Shown here piece by piece: positions 1-11,754 of a DNA stretch of 49,712 nt. The DNA comes from Dinochytrium kinnereticum. Lineage: Eukaryota > Chytridiomycota > Chytridiomycetes > Chytridiales > Chytridiaceae. Position 1 is the stretch's first letter, and each line of letters begins with the position of its first letter. Made by a program: the position numbers and the translations under genes. The notes below the pieces were generated by a model. That model was given only the letters and a program-made list of their open reading frames with translations, ran no database searches and was not told the origin of the DNA. Where the stretch lies: the NCBI GenBank assembly GCA_027604005.1, contig JADGJT010000136.1, positions 1-49,712 on the forward strand, given 5' to 3'.

Positions 1-156
1 CCCCTAGCTGTCTCGGTCTGCGGTGGGGTTTGGGGGGGGGCCCCGTGTGGGGGGGGGGCGGGGGGGGTTGTGTGGGGGGGGGGGGTGGGGCACGGCGCGG
101 CGGGGGGTAGGGACGGACGGGGAGAGGGGGCGGCGTTGACGGACTCGGGCGAGACG

Positions 157-183
157 GATGGATGGATGGATGGATGGATGGTA
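157..183. repeat. (GGAT)n tetranucleotide microsatellite
   Basis: About six consecutive GGAT units. The same tetranucleotide, or its complement CATC/CCAT, recurs at 6908-6943, 48928-48957 and 49099-49124. Confidence 0.9.
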
Positions 184-455
184 TGCAGGGGCGAGGATCG
201 GAGGGAAGAGAAAATTGGAAACGGGGGCAGAGAGGCAGCGAGGCAGGGTGGTACGAGCGCCTTGTAATTCGCTCGGAGAATATTTATTTGCCAGTCCAAA
301 AAAAACACAAAACGCACACCAATAACAATAATCTGGGTGTTAAAAAATAATTATTATATGTAATTATTATTATTTTTTTATAATGCCTTTCTTTTGCTCT
401 GTTTGTAATAACATGCATACATGCAATAGCTATTTATTCTATGCGTAATGTAATA

Positions 456-477
456 GTAATAATAATAATAATAATAA
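456..477. repeat. (TAA)n trinucleotide microsatellite
   Basis: Seven TAA/AAT units in an AT-rich stretch, directly visible. Probably non-coding. Confidence 0.9.
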
Positions 478-556
478 ATGTGTGATGATAATAATAATAT
501 CAACAATGATAATATGCGGTCATGCTCACCTGGGGGTTTGAGGGAATAAATAATGT

Positions 557-562
557 TTTATT
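557..562 (-). terminator. Polyadenylation signal AATAAA
   Basis: AATAAA on the minus strand, 8 nt beyond the TGA stop at 571-573 of the glycosidase module. This close signal supports the gene ending here. Confidence 0.55.
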
Positions 563-570
563 GATGCTGC

Positions 571-1656
571 TCACCCCGCCAAAATGGACATGGTCTTGCT
601 GCCAAATTCAAGTGTCAGCACATCCCCCGCGTCCGTGCGCGCCATCACCGTTCCACTCCTCTCAAACCCAACCTTCACCTCAACCACCCGGGTTAGCTTC
701 TCTACCCAGTCGGGGATAGGGCGGTAAGGCAAAACAGCATTATCAGGTCCACTGGCAGAGTACTGACTGGTGGTCCAACTGACCGCGTCAACACCGTCCG
801 CTGTAGCTGCAGCCACCATAAAATCCCACTTCCGCGGGTCAAAGGTGCAAGCCGCCTGAGAAGTAGTTTGGCATCCCCACAAATCGATTCCAAAGGCAGT
901 TTTGGCTTTTTGAAGAGCCTCAAGATGGATGCGGTAATCTCTAAAGGATTCAGCGGCATGTGATGAGTTGGGGTCCTCCTCTGCTGAACTGAATATATAG
1001 CTCTCGTAAAGGATGGCATCGCTTTGGTTCCAGGGTATGGCGGTATCTTGAGAGTGAGAGAGCAAGTCAACAAGATCATTCGGATTCCAAGCGTTAAAGG
1101 TCACGCTCATCCCCTTCTGATGACAATACCGAGCGACAGCAACCTGTCGCATTCTCATCTCCGTCTTTTCCCCAGGTAACCAGTAGTCGAATCCCGCCTC
1201 GTCCACAAAAATTCCTTTGGCGCCCATAGAACTCCAGGAATCAATCTGTCGGGACAGTTGATCCAAAGTAAACATCGATCCCTGTCCGAAAGGCCCGCAT
1301 CCAATAGTGATGTAACCGTACACCTTGCCATGAGGGTTGACCATCATCATGCGATGAATGATTTCCTTTGTCTTAGCATGATCACCATGTGCCTCCGAAG
1401 CCAATCCAATACTACCACCGGGAACGTCACCACCAAAGACGACATAATCGAATTGAGCGTAAAACCCAGCAACGGATTCGAGGTTCCACTTCAGCGTTGA
1501 ACTGTTAGTGCAGCTTGGCCAGCCATAGTAGATGGCAAAGTTCTTGAGTTTGGATGGCTGAGATTCGCCATAGGAGTCTGGAAGGATGAGGCTTGATGGT
1601 GGCATGTTTTCTGGCGGGGAACGGGGGGGGGGGGTGAATCTGGAATATGATTGTGA
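571..1656 (-). CDS. TIM-barrel glycosidase-like module, probably C-terminal part of the esterase-CBM21 gene
   Basis: About 361 residues after a candidate acceptor (TCTTCAG) at 1657. A Ser/Pro-rich linker is followed by a domain with motifs IYYGWPSC, FDYVVFGGD, KVYGYI, GIFVDEAGFDYW, VTFNAWNP and ILYESY. These resemble TIM-barrel glycosidases of the spherulin-4/polygalactosaminidase type (GH114/GH135-like); the Asp/Glu pair in VDEAG is a candidate catalytic site. No signal peptide and no good ATG precede it: the open frame starts at a TTG, and the first internal Met falls inside the linker. The candidate acceptor is phase 0, matching the phase-0 donor at the end of the third CBM21 exon (2190). 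I therefore infer one gene, with a ~530-nt intron between. A separate gene with an unseen first exon is the alternative. The family assignment is by motif memory only. Confidence 0.6.
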   Translation of the reverse strand, partial: SQSYSRFTPPPRSPPENMPPSSLILPDSYGESQPSKLKNFAIYYGWPSCTNSSTLKWNLESVAGFYAQFDYVVFGGDVPGGSIGLASEAHGDHAKTKEIIHRMMMVNPHGKVYGYITIGCGPFGQGSMFTLDQLSRQIDSWSSMGAKGIFVDEAGFDYWLPGEKTEMRMRQVAVARYCHQKGMSVTFNAWNPNDLVDLLSHSQDTAIPWNQSDAILYESYIFSSAEEDPNSSHAAESFRDYRIHLEALQKAKTAFGIDLWGCQTTSQAACTFDPRKWDFMVAAATADGVDAVSWTTSQYSASGPDNAVLPYRPIPDWVEKLTRVVEVKVGFERSGTVMARTDAGDVLTLEFGSKTMSILAG

Positions 1657-1904
1657 CTGAAGACCGCCTCCGTCGAGTTCAGTGGTATCAATCAAGTCGC
1701 CTGGTTATAAGAATAAAGGTATTTAAGATGTTCTTAACTTTCTCTTTGAAGCCCTTTATGTCAGATTCAATGTGATTGTTGGACATGACAGGCCGAAAAA
1801 GGGGAAGAATTTCTCTCAAAGTTTCACGACAAACGCCACAAACTCTAAAGGAAAGTCATGGCTTGCCCCAAGAACATAAAACTTGAGCCTTCACACAACC
1901 GAAC

Positions 1905-2047
1905 ATTCTTCTTGTTCCAGCTGTTACGTGTGTTGTAGAGACTTACGTCTTGACATAAACCTCTTATTTCCTTGACATATTCTTCTTGTTCCAGCTGTTA
2001 CGTGTGTTGTAGAGACTTACGTCTTGACATAAACCTCTTATTTCCTT
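1905..2047. repeat. Tandem duplication, 74-bp period
   Basis: Sixty-nine bases starting at 1905 recur without change starting at 1979. It lies in the long spacer or intron between the CBM21 modules and the glycosidase module. Read on the minus strand, each copy contains ATGTCAAGAC followed by GTAAGT, a good splice-donor sequence, so each copy also duplicates a potential donor. Confidence 0.95.
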
Positions 2048-2189
2048 ATGATATATATTTGATAAGAGTATTCACAAAAGTCTGAAATAGACGTAAACTT
2101 AAACCTGGAACTACAAGAACGAAGCCAACAAAAACTTAGAACAGGAATCTCACCAACAAAAGAAAAACATAAGCGATTCATAAACTCAC

Positions 2190-5100
2190 ATTCACAGAAT
2201 TATTGTTGTCAAAAAACGTCTGCCCAGCAACCTCATACTTAACATAAAACTGCCGAATCGAAGCAACCGGCTGTCCAAAATTCCAAAGCTCATAGGTCGA
2301 CGTAGCCCCGGGATAAGCCGACCGATAATTCGCTTTCACCAAATTTGTTGCCGACCATACGCCGTTCAAATCTTGGTAAAGCACGCTCACCACCTAGCGC
2401 GAACAAAAAAAGAAATAAAAAGGAAGAAACATAAATAAGTAACAAACAAAAAAAAATCAGCAGCAACGCGAAGAAACTAAAGGAGAAACTAAGGGAATAG
2501 GAAAGAAAACAGAAAATTAAAGAAAGGATAAGAGCAAAACCCTATGACAGACCTTCTGAAATGCAATGTTCCTAACCCCGATCTGCCCACCAAGCACCCC
2601 ATTTTGATAACTAAACTGAACCACTTGAACGTTCTTCGTTGGGATCGGAAGAGGCGCGGGAGTTGGAGTAACTGGTGACGGTGCCTTTTTTGGTTTTAAA
2701 CCAAACGATGATGTCGGCAAAAGGGTAGGAGGCAGATGATAATTAACAAACTAATACAAACTAATAAAAGGAAAGTTTCTTACCAATCCAGTGACATAAA
2801 ACTTCCCCTCGTTATTGTCAATAAATGTCTGCCCAATATCGAGAGCGTTATAACTAACTGTTTACCCCCCAAAAAAGTGAGCGCATTAAAGGGTTACAAA
2901 TATCATCTCCCATCATCATCCTCCGACGAAAACGAAAAAAAGGGGGAATATGACAGAAATAAAATTATAGAGCAAAAAATAATTGGAAACCAAAAGCAAA
3001 CCAAACAAACCATAAAACGATACCACCCCCCCGAAAGCCCCAAAAGTCCATTTTTCCAAGCTGCCATCTTCATTCAAGGGTCCTGAATAAGAAACCACGA
3101 TATTCGTCGTGCTCCCTGATGCTAAAGTGGCAACAATCTGAACCCTCTTATTGTAACAGAGGTTTCGGACTTGGACCGATCCAGAAAGGTAGCTATCTTG
3201 GAAGGCAAAGGAGATGAGGTTGACATTTCCTGTTAATGGTGGCGTTGGGAGAAGGGTGGTGATTGTCGTTAAGGGAGGCACCGTAGAAGTTGGAGGAGTG
3301 TCAGTTGGGACAGTGATACTGGAAATAGAGGTGGGGTCTGCTGGGCCGGTGAAAGTTGTAATTGTTGTGGTCGTAGTGGTGGCGATGGTAGCGGTAGTAG
3401 TTCGAGGAGCGATCTGATAGTTAAGATGTTATTCATAATAGAAAATAACAACAAAATGTCCAATAAAGCACTAAACAACTTAACGATAAAAGAAAATCCT
3501 CTTTACATTTACAGGAAACCTGGCCCCCCCATTATCATCAATGTAAGTTCTCGCAGTATCAACCGCCTCATACGTTACTAAAGAAAAAAAGAAAGAAAAA
3601 TGGATTGCACGGTAAACACTATGAAATCCATAGCGAAACTTAATGGTAGAAACAAAGAGAACCTGTAAACGAGACCCCCGCAGCAGGTCCACTAAACGAC
3701 CAAATCTCTAGCCTATTATTCGACGTGACAGCCCTCGTATACCTCGCATTAATTGGCACCCCCACTCCATTCCCCCTGGAGTCAAAGAACCGCACTATCA
3801 CCCTCTTAGTAAACGAATAATTGACAACTTGCACAGCCCCCGTCAAAACCCCCGTCGCCTCCTCAATCCCATACCCCAAAACGCTAACGTCAAAACTCGT
3901 ACCCCTAACCATCCCCCAAAAAGCGCACCTATCCTCAATAAAATTCTCAACCTCCATTCGAATCCCCGTTGAAGTCGGAAGGTTCAGGTACATTTGTTCA
4001 CCGCCTCCATTTGCAGTTCCAATCGGTGGGCTATACTGCGACCAAGGTTTGTTAATCATTCCTGATCCGGGTTGGCCGATAGTGGCAAAGGATACCCAGA
4101 AGAAAATCATGGCGCGGCCTAGGGATTGTTCGGCTTGGGAGAGAGAGTTAAGGGACCAGAGGAGTTCGACGTCGAGGCTATGATAGGCTCCGTAGTTTAG
4201 ACCAGGTGTGTTGCCACCTGGAGTGAAGTTTGGGCCACGCTAGAAACGTACAATGTGCATTGAGATAAATGAAGGGGAATATTAAGACGGGGGTAGAAGT
4301 GAGAAAAGAGGTGATGTTACTGACTTGATAGTCAAGACGGTATTTATAGACCGGAACTTTGGATCGAGCATATACGTCAGCAAGGTTCCGAACTTGGCAC
4401 GTGTACTTGTAATTGCCATAGACATCAGCGGCAGCAGCAAAAACGCTAGGGTAATTTGCTTGCGGGTAATACGTCGTAATCTGTATCAGTATTTTAAGTT
4501 AAAAGCAAATACTTTAAAGAAGAAGAAAAAATGGATGGAAAGGTTAAGAGCAGAAACCTGATTCGCGTCAGTATTCGAGAGTCCAAAAAGCGGTTGAAAT
4601 TTGTTCTGGATCCAGGAAGTATAGCCATTTGCAACATCCTTATTTACGAAAACCGTTCCCTATAATTTAAACGATAGAAAACCGACCATGAGAATAGGAG
4701 GGGCAAAAAAAAAAAAGGAAAACAGGATCAAAAAATCATACCTCATTCGAATTTGATCCCACCAAGATAGGCACCCGACTGAACGCCCCAACATCTAAAG
4801 CTTTTCCAGGCTCAATATTAATGTACGTCCCATCCACATACGGTCCAAAAGCATAATTATTGTTAATAGCAGCGTCCGCCAAATTCGACAGTGTGAGGGC
4901 ACTCAATCCGCGAAGACAAGCCACTTGATCAACAGATGCCGCACATCCAGAGTTTTGGAGAACCTGATCAGTGAATTTGTAGGTATCCAGACGGGGGCTC
5001 GAGGTTGGCGAACCGGATTGAAGAATCGCGCGTGAAAAGAGCTTTTGAGTGCCGCTTTGAGCTATGAGGTGCATTCCAACTGAGGCTGGTAGTTCAGGAG

Positions 5101-6148
5101 GGGTAAGATTCGAGAGTTGTAAAAATAATATAAATGCAACGAAACGAAGAGCAATATAAAGCACTGCGTTTCTGCCAAGAAAAGCGGGAAGGAAATTAAG
5201 GAATAACACTCACTTCCCCCTGCACTTTCTCCAAACGCTGTGATTCGACTCGGGTCACCACCAAAAGCCACAATGTGCTGGTTGATCCATTCAAAAGCAG
5301 CTTTCTGGTCCAACAGTCCAAGATTAAGACGACCTTGTCTTCGCAAAGAATCTGTGACGAGGAACCCGAAGGCATTGAGACGGTATTGAATGGTGACGAC
5401 GATGACGGCATTGTTTGAATTCTGGACAAATTGAGCGCCATCTGTTATTCAGCAGGTTTTGTTTTAATACAGAGGAGGGTGGAATGTGGAAGTTAGCGAG
5501 GAGTTTATTATTGGTCGCTCCAGCCCTTTCATTTAAGGGGCGTTGGGACTTACCCAGACGACCATCGCCATTGGCAAAAGCGCCGCCGTGGATCCAGACC
5601 TTTATGCGAAAACAATCAGGAAATGATAATGTGTCAACCAGAGTGGAGTGGAACAATCGACGACTCACCATGACAGGCAGTGGAGCCGAAACTTCAGCCG
5701 GGACGTGAATGTTCAAATACAAGCAATCCTCACTTCCCCGATCACTTCCAAAAGTCTAATAACAAAAAAAAAACAACATATGAATAATGTAAAAAAGTAT
5801 ATTAACAGTCGTCTTTGGCATGAACAAGCGCGTAATTTGCCTTGCTTGAACGCTCGATCCCGCTTTGCTCCGAACAAAAGATCATACCTGAATGCATTTT
5901 GGTTTATAACTCGTGGCTTGCAAGACCCCCGACCAAGGGGTCAGTGGAAGCGGAGGCAGAAAGCGGTTTGCTTGAGTCTGAGTGCCCGCAAAGGGTATGC
6001 CGAGGAAGGATCGGACATTGTTGTTTGCGGCCAGAGTTCCCCGAACAGATCCGAGGGCAGGGATTGTGATTTGAAGCTGTTGAGCCGATGAGGGGCATGC
6101 AGCGAATGCGAGCAGCAGCAGCAGCAGCATGAATGTGTTGATGCTCAT
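2190..6148 (-). CDS. Secreted type B carboxylesterase fused to three CBM21 modules
   Basis: Exons (minus, high to low): 6148-5888, 5755-5669, 5599-5554, 5441-5214, 5085-4742, 4659-4558, 4480-4325, 4239-3663, 3577-3507, 3413-3011, 2857-2784, 2684(or 2750)-2553, 2393-2190; phases agree. The protein opens with a signal peptide (MSINTFMLLLLLLAF) and the esterase N-terminus. The triad is visible: Ser in GESAGG (~residue 204), Glu in GSNSNEGTVF, and His in GAYHSLD; the oxyanion motif is HGGAF. After the esterase come three CBM21 starch-binding modules (cores LTGAVQVVNYSFTKRV, LSGSVQVRNLCYNKRV, LGGQIGVRNIAFQK; ends of the YIDDNGGARF type) joined by Thr- or Pro-rich linkers. It probably acts outside the cell on esterified or starch-bound substrate. 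The acceptor of the twelfth exon is uncertain. The frame can continue into the glycosidase module at 1656. Confidence 0.85.
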
Positions 6149-7218
6149 GAGGTGGCAATGGTTACGAATACACCAGAGTATGAGGTATCAGTGCATGCGT
6201 GGTGAAGGTGTCGATGGTATATTTTATTTCTTTTCTTTCTCTACCATTATACCATTATTATTATTACTATTATTATTATTATTCGGCCATGCGTTGCTTT
6301 GCTGGTGGTCACTTGCACGGAGGGACATGGCGATGATGGGTGAGGGCAAGCCTTGGGACTGTTCAATTAACACAAATCGTACTGACAATTGACAATTCAT
6401 TGACCTGTAAATGGGTCAGTCACACGATCAACCCTTTGATGCTGGAAAGCCCGCGTGCGCATACAAATCACCACTGCCTGGCAGCCAGCACCAGGATATT
6501 ACCAGATGGCTAGCTTTCATCCCAAACCTCTTCCAATGCGCGAGCGAGTAAGGCACGCACACTCTCAGAGGGCCTACTCTACACAAGGAGCATGGGGACG
6601 CGAAGCATTAGGGGTCCTGGAGGTCTTCCCCACTCACCATCTCCATTGATTGATATATATTTATTGATTTGATTGGTTGCGACGGGTCACCCCAGCTATT
6701 ATTGGCATACCCCCCTCTCAATGAGAGAGGCCTTCTTTCAGCTAAGCTTCATGGTGTCATGAAGATCGCACCTCATCCACCCGCTTATATTCCTAGCAGA
6801 GCTTCGGGCCAGGCTTGTCCATCTTATCGCTCGCGAATACCTTCTCGGCGTGGCCCTCACGCCCTTAAGCTCGAAAAGGCGACCATTCCTTCTCAAAAAA
6901 AGACGAGTCCATCCATCCCATCCATCCATCCATCCATCCATCCCACTTCCCAGGCAGCCTTTCCCATGAGCGTATGAAAGAGTACTAAAGCATGATGATG
7001 GTGGGGTGCATGCGAGACATGCTCCCTTCCCATACTGTCCTTGGTGAGGCATCATCCACCAACCATGCTGTCGGGTTCAACCTTGTAGTATCTATCAAAT
7101 CGGCCTGCTGATTGGTTACGGAAATTTTTCTAAAAAGCCATTTTCGAAGGAGACCTCAACACCACATCAAACAACCACCTTCAAACCTTTGCCGCCTTAA
7201 AAAGAAGCATTCCAGTTC
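6149..7218. other. Divergent intergenic region, esterase / eIF1
   Basis: Upstream of both the minus-strand esterase and plus-strand eIF1. It contains AT-rich runs near 6240-6285 and a CATC microsatellite at 6908-6943. Short open frames here carry no recognisable domain. I see no gene. Confidence 0.6.
6908..6943. repeat. (CCAT)n tetranucleotide microsatellite
   Basis: Repeated CCAT units with one interruption, the complement of the GGAT repeats near both window ends. Confidence 0.9.
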
Positions 7219-8060
7219 ATGTCAGGAGGCCTTCAGAAGTAAGTCCCAGAGCTCGTCAGAGAAAGGAAGAGAAGGGAGAAAGGAGAGGGGGGCCAGAAGC
7301 TGCATGTTGGTGTGGAAGGGGCGAACTTTTGGCGATCATTTTGGCATGCATATCTTAACATCCCTTGTTTTCGTTTTAATCGCTTAAAGTCTTGCAGCCT
7401 ACGACCCCTTTGCGGACACTGGGGAGGAGAGCAACCTTGAGGTCCAAGGATACATCCGTGAGTTTCATTCTAATTTTCCAAAGGAGTGCTCTGTAACGGC
7501 TTTTCTGGGTTCTGAGGAAGGATTTGGAACAACGATTTGCATGGGTGCCCCGCAGTCTATAGTTGATACATTTCACCTTAGAATGATGGTTCTTAAAAGT
7601 TGAAAGCTGTTGATGCATTCACACTGGAAGCTGTTCATCTTAGCCTCCATCTTGCAACCCCAACACCAACTTAAAAGTCCCTCTTTTCTCACTACTCTCT
7701 CCAGACATTCGTATTCAACAACGTAACGGTCGCAAGACCTTGACCACTGTCCAGGGTCTCCCCGAAGAGCTTGACCAGAAGAGGATTCTCAAGGCCTTCA
7801 AGAAGGTCAGACTTTTTAATGCTTCATTTTGTTTACTTTTCCTGCTGGCATGTATTGCCTGAGTGTTCACCCCGGTCCCTACCCTACTCTTCACATCACT
7901 ATATCATGATTAGGAATTCGCATGCAATGGAACTGTAGTTGAGGATGAAGAGTTGGGCGAGGTTATTCAGCTTCAAGGGGATCAACGTTTGAAGGTTCAG
8001 CAGTTTTTGGTGCAGCAGGAGATTACTACCAAGGAGAAGGTGAAGATCCACGGTTTCTAG
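7219..8060 (+). CDS. SUI1: Translation initiation factor eIF1 (SUI1)
   Basis: Exons 7219-7238, 7390-7457, 7705-7805 and 7914-8060 give a 111-residue protein, the usual size. It starts MSGGLQNLAAYDPFAD and contains the family signatures IHIRIQQRNGRKTLTTVQGL, LKAFKKEFACNGTV, VIQLQGDQR and a C-terminal KIHGF. eIF1 binds the 40S subunit near the P site and enforces accurate AUG selection. The start is fixed by a 20-nt first exon ending AA|GTAAGT; the spliced codon AAT restores the conserved Asn-Leu before the YDPFAD motif. A small first coding exon of this kind is easily missed by automatic annotation. Confidence 0.95.
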
Positions 8061-8975
8061 AAGAAAATTAAAAAGGACGGTATGTGGTTATTCTAAGGTT
8101 TCTGTTTCCTTCGTAGAATTTAATGCTTCTTCTAACTCTTTTACTTTTTAAACGAAACCATTTAGTCCTTTGCAGATGCGTGCCACGATACCAACAACAT
8201 CACACATGTGTGTTAATTTGCCACCTTTTTTTCTCTCTTGGCATGCCAACAGCCTCTATAGGGCCTTTCTTGTCCTTCTGGCTCTCCGATCATCCTGCTT
8301 ATCCAACAGTACAAAAATAAAAATGCGTAAAATATTAAGCTTTTCTGCCTTCTCTGCATTGGCGACAACAAGGAGGGGTGCTGATGCCTGGCGCTTTCGT
8401 GCAGGGTGTTTGACCTCTGAGTTCGAATTGCTGGTGGCGGATACTGTATGTTGAGTTGGAATTTGACTTTTGAGCAAGGGTGCTTTGAGGGGAAGGGGGG
8501 CCTGGCAGAAAAAGAATTCTGACAAGTCCGCTTCTCATGACAGTCCAACCACCGTTTTCTCCTCTCACCAACCCATCTCGTTCAACCACGGCGCATCCAA
8601 CTTCTGACGAGGAGTCCTCCACTTACACCTCAACCGTCTTTACTTCTGCAACCTCTTTCATACTTCATTCACTCTTTCCCTCCAGCAAATAAGGGATTGC
8701 CATTCTCTGTTAATCCCTGGCTTCACTCAATACATCAACGTACCAAACACAACACAACCCACCATTCCTCATCCCACCAGACTCCTTCCTTACTACCATA
8801 GTCTTCTCCGTAATCAGCTTCTTGTCTTGGACTTCTATCTTGGAATCCCTTCCTTTACATCCGGCATTCGTTGCACAGAGCAGGTGTCAAACGTTTGGGA
8901 AGTCTCCTTCCAACACCCAACCGAAAGTCAAAAAAGGATTCTTGGTCAGGCGACGCGGATAGTGTCGAACCAAAA
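8061..8975. other. Intergenic region, eIF1 to coiled-coil gene
   Basis: The first part is the eIF1 3' region. From about 8540 the sequence is pyrimidine-rich with no ATG until 8976, consistent with a promoter and 5' leader. Overlapping short open frames at 8170-8620 have no recognisable content. Confidence 0.5.
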
Positions 8976-11486
8976 ATGGGAAAGAAAGAGGGCACTGCAC
9001 TTTTTTCTTCGGAGGGGAATGCCTTTTCGTTGCCGGATGGGGGGGAGGGGTATGAGGAGGCCAAGAGGTTATTGGAGGCTTCGCAGATGGATATTACAAA
9101 GGTGGGGTTTTCTGGGTTCATATTTTGAGTTTAATGTTTTTTAATGGTTTATGTTACTTGGTTGGGTTGGTTTGATGTGCGGGGATGTTTTTTTGTTGGT
9201 GGTGGATATCTACTTGTCCTTACGTATCGGTTAGCTTATGTCCGGTTTATGCTAAAGAGCTTCTTTATTGTGTTCACTCCCACACAGCTCCACGCAAGGA
9301 TAGAGGAGCTTGAAACAGAGCTAGAATCTTCAAACGCTGACCAATCTAAGTTAAAAAGTGTAAGACCTTGACACATCTCTTTTTCTTTTTTTTTTCGAAC
9401 CATAACCTTTCCATCACCCAATCCTCCCACCTTCTCCGAACTCTTTGCCTTGTGGTTATTTTTCACAGAAATACTCTTTCAAATTTCAAGAAGTCGAGGC
9501 TACACGTCAAAACATCTGTGAGCTTGAGGTTCAACTTCAGGCTTATTCGACTGATATTGAAAATCTGAGACGAGAGAATAGAAGTCTTGTTAAAGAAAAC
9601 ATGGATTTGAGCAACCGGATTGAAAGAGAGGTGAGGTCTTCTGTTTTGGGGTTGTTTTTTGTGCGGCTTTGTTTCTTTCTCGATAGGATTCCCTAATACT
9701 TTTTGGTTTCTGAGTAGGGTAAGAATATGGAACGTTTGAGATCAGAATGGTCGTCGCGAGAAGGGAGCTTGATTGAACAGTTGAGACAGCAACGGCAAGA
9801 TAACAAAAGTGAGATTGCTATTTTTTTTCTTCTGCATTTTACGTGAAGACGAAAAAGAAAATCTTAGCTGTCTGTCCGTTGCCAGCCACATCTTTTCCAC
9901 TTTTAAAGTTGCCAGACTCATGCTGTTTTATTTGATTTTTTGGAATCTAGTGTTAAAATCGCAGAATGCTATGTACGAAAAACAACTTGAGACGGCCATT
10001 AATTCTGATTGCGCTGCCGAGTCGAGTGAGATGGAGGAGTTACGTAACGAGGTTAAACGATCTGAAAACAAAATTCATCAAATGTCTTTAGAATTGACTG
10101 AGGTAAGAACCAAAAATAGAACCTTTGCAAAACTCTCCGACGCCCACCGCCTTATTTTTCTCCTATAGGGCGTCACAAGCGTATTTTATTAATGTCTCTA
10201 TTTGCTTGTTTTCAGGCCCAAAAAATTGCAGGAGAGCTCGAAGCCCGACTTCGCGCCGAGCTCGACGTATCTTCTAACCTCCGTGAGCAACGTGACGAGC
10301 TTTCCACCCTCAACGCATCGCTTATGGAAGATGCAGAGAATTTTCAAACTCTTTATGAGCAGCACGGGATTGTGCATCTGGAGGAGGCGGGTGGTGGATG
10401 GCGGGGTGAGGAAATTCGACGGGGTTCTGAGGATTCCGGGAGGAAAGGGAGCTTGGCTGATGAGATTACGAGTTGCAGTGGACGGTCTTCGCCGGTTGAG
10501 AAGAGGTCTTTGAGTGTGGATACGGTTTTGACGGCTCTGAATCCGTTAACTGGGAATAGTTATGATTTGGAGATTGCTCGTACGTCCCTTTTTTTCTTAC
10601 ACGTGATTTTCATTACTATTGCTTTTGACTCACCAGTCGTTTTTTTTTCTTTCCTATTTTTGCTTTTCTGTTTTCCATAGACTTGAAACATAAGATCAAT
10701 GGCTATGAAGACCTGATTGAAAAGCTCCTTCACCGAATCCGTGAAGATGATGACGACTTTGAAGCCCTCGACGCTGACAAAAAAGCCGCACTGCGTGAAA
10801 AAACCCGTCAACTCGCCTCCCAGATCATTCGTGACGCTCATAACGGCCGACGACTCTCATGGTTCTTTGGATCGAAGCACCCCCTTCGTTCACCTACAAC
10901 ACCCTCTTCTTCTAAATCCCAATCCCAACCCCGACTGTCTGTTGACACCCGAGCAGCACAAAATCAACGGATAGATAAGGAAGATGACTTAATCTCGCGG
11001 TCTCCGACGGATTCGTTGGGGTCCACTACGTCTTCTTCGGCGTCGGAAGATGCAGTATCGCAACAACTTCACTATAACAGTAAATTCGACGCGGTGTCAG
11101 ACGCGATGAGACTCTCGAGTCGACTTGAAAAAGTCGTATCGAGATCCTCATCCATGAACTTTGCGGAAACTCAACAGCCCCCCTCGACACCGCGAAAAGA
11201 GTCTGTCGTGCACCAGCAAGCGTATAATCATCCGCAATCCAACCCTGGGCTTATGAGAAGGATTTGGAGAGGGGTTTCGTGGATCGCTGGTGCTCCTGTA
11301 GCTTCTGCTTCTCCTCCGCCGGTTGGTGGCGCGCCACCGGGGGCCGTGAAGGGCAGGGTGGGGGTGCCTTCGGCAGCGGAACCGGTATTGATGACGAGTT
11401 GTGAGGATGATGTTTGGGATGGGTATTTTGCTGAGGGGGAGGAGGGGCAGGGGCTGGAGGAGGAAGTGTTTGGGGCGAGTGAGTGA
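8976..11486 (+). CDS. Coiled-coil protein of unknown function
   Basis: Exons 8976-9101, 9288-9359, 9469-9630, 9718-9808, 9951-10102, 10216-10579 and 10681-11486; phases agree, giving ~590 residues. The ATG at 8976 is the first in about 430 nt. Residues ~40-240 are near-continuous heptad coiled coil (for example LHARIEELETELE and ENRSLVKENMDLSNRIERE). A second helical segment begins at the last exon (KHKINGYEDLIEKLLHRI) and leads into a basic patch with an aromatic motif (RRLSWFFGSK). The C-terminal ~200 residues are Ser/Pro-rich and look disordered, ending in an acidic tail. It lies head to tail with POC1, 268 bp upstream, so a role at the centrosome is conceivable but unsupported. The segment LSTLNASLMEDAENF loosely recalls Sec2-type exchange-factor coils; I do not assign it. 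Confidence 0.8.
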
Positions 11487-11635
11487 GGGATTATTAATGG
11501 GATAGTGGTGGATATAGCATATTATCACCTGTTCCTACAGAAGCGGGGAGCCATTTTTCTTGTCTGTTTTTTTTATATGTATTATTATTTCAATTTTTTT
11601 ATTGCATCTACTCATTTTTCACCCCCAAAAGAATC

Positions 11636-11641
11636 AATAAA
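11636..11641 (+). terminator. Polyadenylation signal AATAAA
   Basis: AATAAA 150 nt after the stop of the coiled-coil gene and 114 nt before the POC1 start codon, so the two plus-strand genes are closely packed. Confidence 0.45.
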
Positions 11642-11754
11642 GCAATAACAAAGTAGAAGTCGGTAAAAGTGATGGGAGCAGTGTGAAATGAGGGGAAAAT
11701 TTTCCAACAGCAAAAAAGCGGACTTGCATTTGCGGACAACAAAGTATTGGCAAG

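Larger units (their letters stand above)
1..556. other. Left flank, no gene seen
   Basis: No convincing coding region. The first ~130 bases are extremely G-rich on this strand, with runs of 8-10 G, followed by a tetranucleotide repeat and then an AT-rich stretch from about 290. It lies downstream of the minus-strand glycosidase stop codon. No telomere-type array is present. Confidence 0.6.

Noticed and set aside
1..130. Telomeric or subtelomeric array
   Set aside because: G runs are irregular and no TTAGGG-like unit repeats.
2736..3086. Plus-strand 116-residue frame inside the CBM21 region
   Set aside because: It overlaps introns and exons of the well-supported minus-strand gene and has no recognisable content.
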